From Ursus arctos (taxonomy: Eukaryota; Chordata; Mammalia; Carnivora; Ursidae), in the NCBI RefSeq assembly GCF_023065955.2, contig NW_026623078.1, positions 9,186,199-9,250,198 of the forward strand: 64,000 nt of DNA, given 5' to 3'. How positions within the stretch are numbered: the stretch's first letter is position 1; every line of letters starts with the position of its first letter. The notes under the pieces are model-generated. The model saw only the letters and a list, made by a program, of their open reading frames with translations, ran no database searches and was not told where the DNA came from. A program made the translations under genes and the position numbers. Below are positions 59,198 to 64,000 of the stretch, one piece after another.

Positions 59198-59412
59198 ATT
59201 GTGTTCTTGCAATGTGTCAAGCAACATATCAGATACTTTACAGGAAGTATGGCCCCTAGTCCTCATACAGTCTTATTATTGGTCTCTTGAGTTTATGGAT
59301 GAAAGAACTAAGCCACAGAAGGTTAAACAACTTTCCTAATGTCACAAACTATTAAATGATGAGACCAGAATTCAAACCAAGAAGTCTCACTGAAAGACTC
59401 GGCTCTTGGCTC
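59198..59412 (-). repeat. MIR SINE
   Basis: CAATGTGTCAAGCAACATAT, ACTTTACAGGAAGTATGGCC, AAAGAACTAAGCCACAGAAG, CACAAACTATTAAATGATGA, CAGAATTCAAACC, reversed MIR. Confidence 0.7.
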
Positions 59413-59424
59413 CCTATTTTAAGT

Positions 59425-59895
59425 AACACTCACTTAAAAAAAATTGAATTATAGTTGACATATGTAATATTCATTTCATGTGTACAACATGGTGATTCAA
59501 CAATTCTATGCATTACACTATGCTCATCACAGAAAGTGTAGTTACCATCTGCCACAGTGTTATTACAATATTATTGACTATATTCCCTATACTGTATTTT
59601 TCATTCCTGTGACTTATTGACTTTATAACTGGAAGTTTATACATATTAATCCCCTTTAGCTTTTCTGCTCTCCCTCTAACCCCCTCCCCTCTGGCAACCA
59701 CCAATTCTCTGTACTTACGATTCTGGTTGTTTTCTGTTTAAATGTTTGTTTTGTTTTTTAGATTCCACATGTAAGTGAAATTGTATGGCATTTATCTTTG
59801 TCTGACTTATTTCACTTAGCATAATACCCTCTAGGTATGTCCATATTGTGGCAAATGGCAAGATCTCATTCTTTTAATAGCTAAGTAATATTCCA

Positions 59896-59931
<36 letters not shown>

Positions 59932-60057
59932 CACATCTTCTTTATCCATTCATTTATCAAAGGCACTTAGATTGTTTCCATATCTTGGCTATTATAAATA
60001 TTACTGCAATAAACATAGAGGTACACATATCTTTCCACATTAGTGTCTTGTTTTTTT
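59425..60057 (-). mobile_element. L1 3' end fragment (L1MA-like)
   Basis: Reversed L1 3' UTR: AATTGAATTATAGTTGACAT, TACAACATGGTGATTCAACA, CCCTCTGGCAACCACCAATT, GATTCCACATGTAAGTGAAA, then AGTAATATTCCAATGTG with a (TG)n expansion, then CACATCTTCTTTATCCATTC. Confidence 0.85.
59896..59930. repeat. (TG)n microsatellite within L1
   Basis: About 17 TG units at the L1 site that carries TATATA or ATCT repeats in other copies. Confidence 0.95.
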
Positions 60058-60599
60058 GGGGGGGGTAAAAATCCTTGCTTTTGAAACCATGGACTTATCC
60101 CAAAGCCCAGAACCCCAGAAGATCCCAAGCCCCAGACTGTCATTGGCCGAGAGAGAGTGTGTATTTAAGCCCTAAGAACCTTTGTCTAAGGGAGAGCCCA
60201 TTGCAGACCAGTTTCTATCCTGAGACCAACAATAGAAAATCTGGTACGATTATTCCCCAAATGGACACTTATCGTTTGGCTGGCACTGTGTCTCTTCTTT
60301 ACTTCTACTAAACATTCTTCCTGGAAATCGGTTGTTGTAGAAAGAGGGTATAGTGACTTTTACCTCTGATTATTAGCTAAGTGGTTAAAAAAAAAAAAGA
60401 GGGTTTTTTTTTGCAGAAACCCATACTCTATTAATCCAGGAACCTTAGGGAGGTGAGTTGGGTTCTATGTCTGACCAAGGGCAGAGCATTAGTCTGTTTT
60501 AAGCAGATTTGTGAAGGGAAGTTATTTCTGAAGATTTGGGCCTCAATCATGTGGAACAGGTTGCTGCTAGGTTCTAGGAAAATTTAGATTAGGCCTAAG
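60058..60599. other. Unassigned, with promoter-like motifs
   Basis: A CATTGGCC (CCAAT-type) motif at about 60139 and a GTGTATTTAAGCCC TATA-like motif at about 60158, 20 bases apart, then an ORF to 60311 without domains. It could be an LTR remnant. No boundary seen. Confidence 0.3.
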
Positions 60600-61138
60600 T
60601 GCCGGGACACCGCCGCGGAGCCACGGCGTGATTTGGCAGAAGGACGAGGCACAGACAGGTTAGCTTGCGGAAGAGAGCATGGGTGCAGGGGACGACCACA
60701 AAGCATGCCACCGCCAAGAGTGCGATCGCCCTGAATAGCTGCAGCCTCTCGTATTTATTGGCAATAAACAATCAAAGACAATCAAGGGGGCAATCCTAGT
60801 GAATAGTAGTAGGTCACGGGGAAGGTCACGCGATTCGATGATGTAATGTCCAGCAAGTGAGCCTATTCTTAAACATGTTTCTATGGACCCCGCCAGCTAT
60901 TGTCAAGAGCAATCAAGTTTCGGTTGGGGCAGCGTTCTGCCCTTTAGCGGACCAGGCGTTCCTGGCCGCTCGTTATCTGAGGGCAGCATTCCACCCTGAG
61001 CGAGCCGGCGGTTCCTGGCTGCTGGACGAGCCAGGCGTTCCTGACTCTGTGCTCTGATGTTCACGCTAAAGCCCGCGAGGTCACAGACATGTTTTCCTAT
61101 TATATCCTTAGCATAAGCTCTCAGCCAGGGCTGCTGCA
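60600..61138 (-). mobile_element. Solo LTR, ERVK-type, CpG-rich
   Basis: A 539-bp LTR whose right end is its 5' end. On the minus strand it starts TGCAGCAGCCCTGGCTGAGA, has a TTGCCAATAAATACGAG promoter/poly(A) zone (about 60748-60764) and ends GCGGCGGTGTCCCGGCA. Perfect 6-bp target duplication CCTAAG at 60594-60599 and 61139-61144. It carries many more CpGs than its neighbours. No internal retroviral sequence remains, so recombination between two LTRs removed it. ORFs of 66-78 codons over it are not genes. Confidence 0.92.
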
Positions 61139-61144
61139 CCTAAG

Positions 61145-62489
61145 GTCATATTTAAATGCTCCCTTTCCCTCTCTCCAATTAATGAAGCTGCTAGGTTCAG
61201 ATGGCTTTTACTCATAGCACATAGGAATATTAAAATTTTAACCTGAAAATTACTTAAGAAGACTTTATACATAGTTACGTGTATGTGTATGGGCTCATGA
61301 CAATCTAAGTGTGTGCATTATTTGTGTCACTTTAGCTACTTAGTCTCGGTGAGCACTAATGTTGAACCAGCCTTAAGTAGTTTTAAAATCACTAATTTTG
61401 AAATAGTGAGCAACCCTCTTTATGAAGTCAGCACCCTCATACTGTGTCCAGTGATCTAAGAATGAGGAAGTCAGAAGCACCAATAATTCCAACATAGGGA
61501 AGTTCAATGGCCAGCTTCCAGGATGCGCTGGAAATGCAGAAGAGGGATAGGTAACCCAGTGGGCCGGTCGGAGATAGCTACCTGAGCAGCTAAAGTCTGA
61601 GCCGAGGCTTAAAGACTAAGTGGGAAAGATCAGGTTGGATCACACAAAGCAGTCATTTTTATACATCAACAGTGACCAAATATTGGTAATTTGTATAGCT
61701 TAACCTAACCATGAAGGTAATAATATCCAGACAGAGGACTCCCTCACATTCATAAAACCTAGAGAAGAAACAGGACATGTGCATGTCACCACTGGCCCTG
61801 TTCCCACTAAGTCTACTGGCAGGCCCATGGTGACACAATCTCTGCAGTCCCAGCAGCTCGAGGATGATCCCCTGCAGCATGTGACCAAGGAAGCCAGCTG
61901 CCCTGTACTCTTTGCATTGGGAATGCTTTGCTCTTCACTAAGCTGCAATGGCAATGAGCTTTCTTCTGCCGTTACAGGTCTGGGCCACAGGAAATGTGGT
62001 AATAAGAGGAAGAGGGAAGGGGAGCACCCTCAGCAGTTTCCTTCTGGGCCAGAGGATGAATTTACTCACAAGATACGTTTTTTAAATTTAGCATTTCCTG
62101 AGACTCCATAAAAGATTCAGAATGCACTAAATATCAAGAAGCAGGTGCTGGTGAAAACACGTGTGAAGCACTGGGTAAACACATGCCTATACCCAGGAGC
62201 CAGGTAAACACATGTAAACCTTTTCTCCCAGGGGGTCTATAATACCTAAATCAATGTTCTTGCCAAAGGCATAATTATATGCCTAAGGTTGCAATTGGTA
62301 TTTGAATATTTCCAATTTCTAGCTCTAATGTAACTGACCTGTTATTGCTTTGAATTTTAAGAGCTCAATTTTTGTGTTCTTCCTCCTAAGGAATCGTGAC
62401 TTTCCTCCAACCCAGGAGCTGCTGTATCTCCTTGCAGCTCCATCTTTTAAGATAGGTGAATGGGAAATAAATTTTAGTGCCAGCACTGA
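61145..62489. other. Apparently unique sequence
   Basis: Contains a 110-codon ORF (61779-62111) with a splice-acceptor-like TTCTTCTGCCGTTACAG upstream of codon-dense sequence, but no domain. Weak overall. Confidence 0.4.
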
Positions 62490-62735
62490 GTAGATGGTTT
62501 ATATGCCTTAATCTTTAAATCCTTATAAAGGTCTTTGGAAGTCAGTATTATTACAGTTGCAGACAGCTGGGCTTCGAGAGATGAAGCATCCTGCTTATCA
62601 CAGCAAGTGGTAGAGCCGGGATTCAAACCCTGTTCTGTATGAGACCAGTGCTGCTTCTCTACTGTCTCTCCCACACTGCCTCTAGCACAAGGCCTCCTGT
62701 GCAGAAGACGCTTGTTAAATGTTTGCTGGTCATGT
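62490..62735 (-). repeat. MIR SINE with adjoining L2-like tail
   Basis: TTGCAGACAGCTGGGCTTCG, GTGGTAGAGCCGGGATTCAA, CAGTGCTGCTTCTCTACTGT, ACACTGCC, reversed MIR. Then AGACGCTTGTTAAATGTTTG, an L2-like sense end. Confidence 0.7.
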
Positions 62736-64000
62736 GATTCCAACTTTCCTTTTATTTCCTTCCAGTAGCACCTAGATAATGATATTTGAACTTTGTCATG
62801 TGCACAGATTATCTTGGGAGCAAAGACATAGCAGAAGGCATCATCTCTATGGCTAGTCCATGGTAAGTATATAAGACTGTAAGGCTTAGAGTCAAGTTAA
62901 TAAACACTGTGCTGGCCTAGTCAGAAAGAACAGGGGAAATTCCAGCTCTGAGAGCTACATTATCAAAGGCTTTTCTTGGCTTATTAACGTTTCAAATATG
63001 ATGAAGTACTCCCAGTGCATCTGTATAAAGTAAAAGTTGTTGATATTATCAACAGAAGTATGTTTTCTCCACAAGTCAGCCAGCATGCAGGGGAAATTTT
63101 GGGCTTTCAAAATGGTTCACCATGTGGGTTTCATTCAGTATCACCAGCCAGAATTTTTGGTTTGACAAAGTAAGCCTGCCTTCCTTCTGAGACCAATGGA
63201 ATGGACATCATTCTTTTATGTGAGTGCCCTGCTGATACCCAGAGGGGAGTGATTCCCTCAGACCTCCCTCAGAGGGAGAAAACCCAGTGAAGGACCCAAG
63301 CCTGACAGGTGTAAAAATGCCACCACCTGTTGAATACAGCATTTGAAAATCATCTTTGAAAAAGATGGCTGTGTTTGAAAGGCATATTCAAAGTGACCAC
63401 TTTGGTTTCTTGGGTTCAAAGGAAACAAACCAAACTCCATCCTTCCCCACTCACAGTAAGCCCTGAAGGGGATTCTAAAGCAGCCATGTAAGTAAAAGTG
63501 GTACCCGACTATCCTGCAGTCCCCTCTAAATGGGGTGGAAGGTAAAGCAGGTGGGCAGACGTGAACAGCTTCCCACCATGGGCAATCTAATTTGTCTGCA
63601 CGTACATCATCTGTGCCAGCAAAAGTATCTTAGTAATGAGCTAATGTGCAGCGTTTTCTTTCTATGCTTCCATGTCTACCTGTTAGCAATCACTCCTATC
63701 ACAACTTTTTCTATCTTCTCTTACATATATTCGCTTACATATTTGTAAGTATATCTTCTTTTAATAGGCTGAAACATAGTTCCATTACCTAATAAAGTAG
63801 ATATTTTTGCCTTAGGGAACCCAGATATTTTTAAGCTAAAAGCTTTCTGGTCTTTTAAGACGTTTGTTTTGTTTTGTTGGGTTTTTTTGTTTGTTTGTTT
63901 GTTGTAGTTGGAATCCTTTTTTGGCTTGTCAACATCGCTAAATTTGGAACTGTATTGTGAATCTCCAAATACATCCTCATGTCCATCTCATTTACATAAG
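62736..64000. other. Apparently unique sequence
   Basis: No SINE, L1 or LTR hallmarks. A (GTTT)n stretch occurs at 63866-63905. Small ORFs unsupported. Confidence 0.45.

Noticed and set aside
61779..62111. 110-codon ORF in non-repeat sequence as a possible exon
   Set aside because: No domain or family resemblance. The splice-acceptor-like site lies inside the ORF and no donor or neighbouring exon is visible. Length is within chance for this much DNA.

Overview
The window is a stretch of carnivoran nuclear DNA with no protein-coding host gene or stable RNA gene that I can support. Three kinds of evidence point to Carnivora. First, tRNA-Lys-derived SINEC (CAN-SINE) copies recur, with the tRNA-related head (GGGGCGCCTGGGTGGCTCAG-like), a CT-rich middle and an AATAAAATCTTT tail. 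Second, there is a series of L1 fragments. Third, three SINEs (14391, 21996, 40187) carry a diagnostic youngest body (head ending GCGTGATCCCGGCG, then TCGCTGGCTGTCTCT). I associate that body with bear-type SINEC1, so an ursid is the most likely source and another arctoid carnivoran is possible. No database was consulted.

Layout. Positions 1-9.5 kb: old L2 and MIR fossils, an LTR (2844-3305), a SINE inserted in a SINE (1508-1932) and an (ATCT)n tract. 9.5-18.7 kb: L1-derived 5' sequence, two LTR insertions (10331-11019 and 12068-12581, the second splitting a SINE), a dense alternating SINE cluster (14391-15444), a long L1 remnant and an MLT1-like LTR (18271-18630). 18.7-31 kb: a mosaic of minus-strand L1 pieces with nested younger L1 and SINE insertions. 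31-42 kb: L2 fossils, the second copy of a low-copy repeat, a compound (TTTC)n(TTCC)n tract, and two fairly young 5'-truncated L1s (34540-37085 and 37717-38724, the latter with a 17-bp target duplication). 42-51 kb: an unassigned GC-richer block, an ancient L1, MIR, and a 4-kb L1 with a large internal deletion. 51-57 kb: an ERVL-type remnant (LTR, then broken pol) with a Tigger-like DNA transposon inserted in its reverse-transcriptase region. 57-64 kb: an old LTR-like repeat, MIR, an L1 3' end, a CpG-rich solo ERVK-type LTR with perfect 6-bp target duplications (60600-61138), and apparently unique sequence.

No genes work together here. The story is layered insertion: L2/MIR, then ERVL and old L1, Tigger inside ERVL, older SINEs and LTRs, and finally young SINEs, L1s and an ERVK-type LTR. 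Nearly every L1 lies on the minus strand, which would fit an intron of a plus-strand gene, but no exon was found to confirm this. I did not find an undescribed gene system. The most unusual structures are an exact 25-bp sequence shared by 45942-45966 and 47167-47191 that looks like a templated insertion into an L1, a ~340-bp low-copy repeat pair 13 kb apart, and one L1 site that has become a different simple repeat in several copies. Family names come from memory of consensus features, not a RepeatMasker run, and boundaries of old repeats are approximate.
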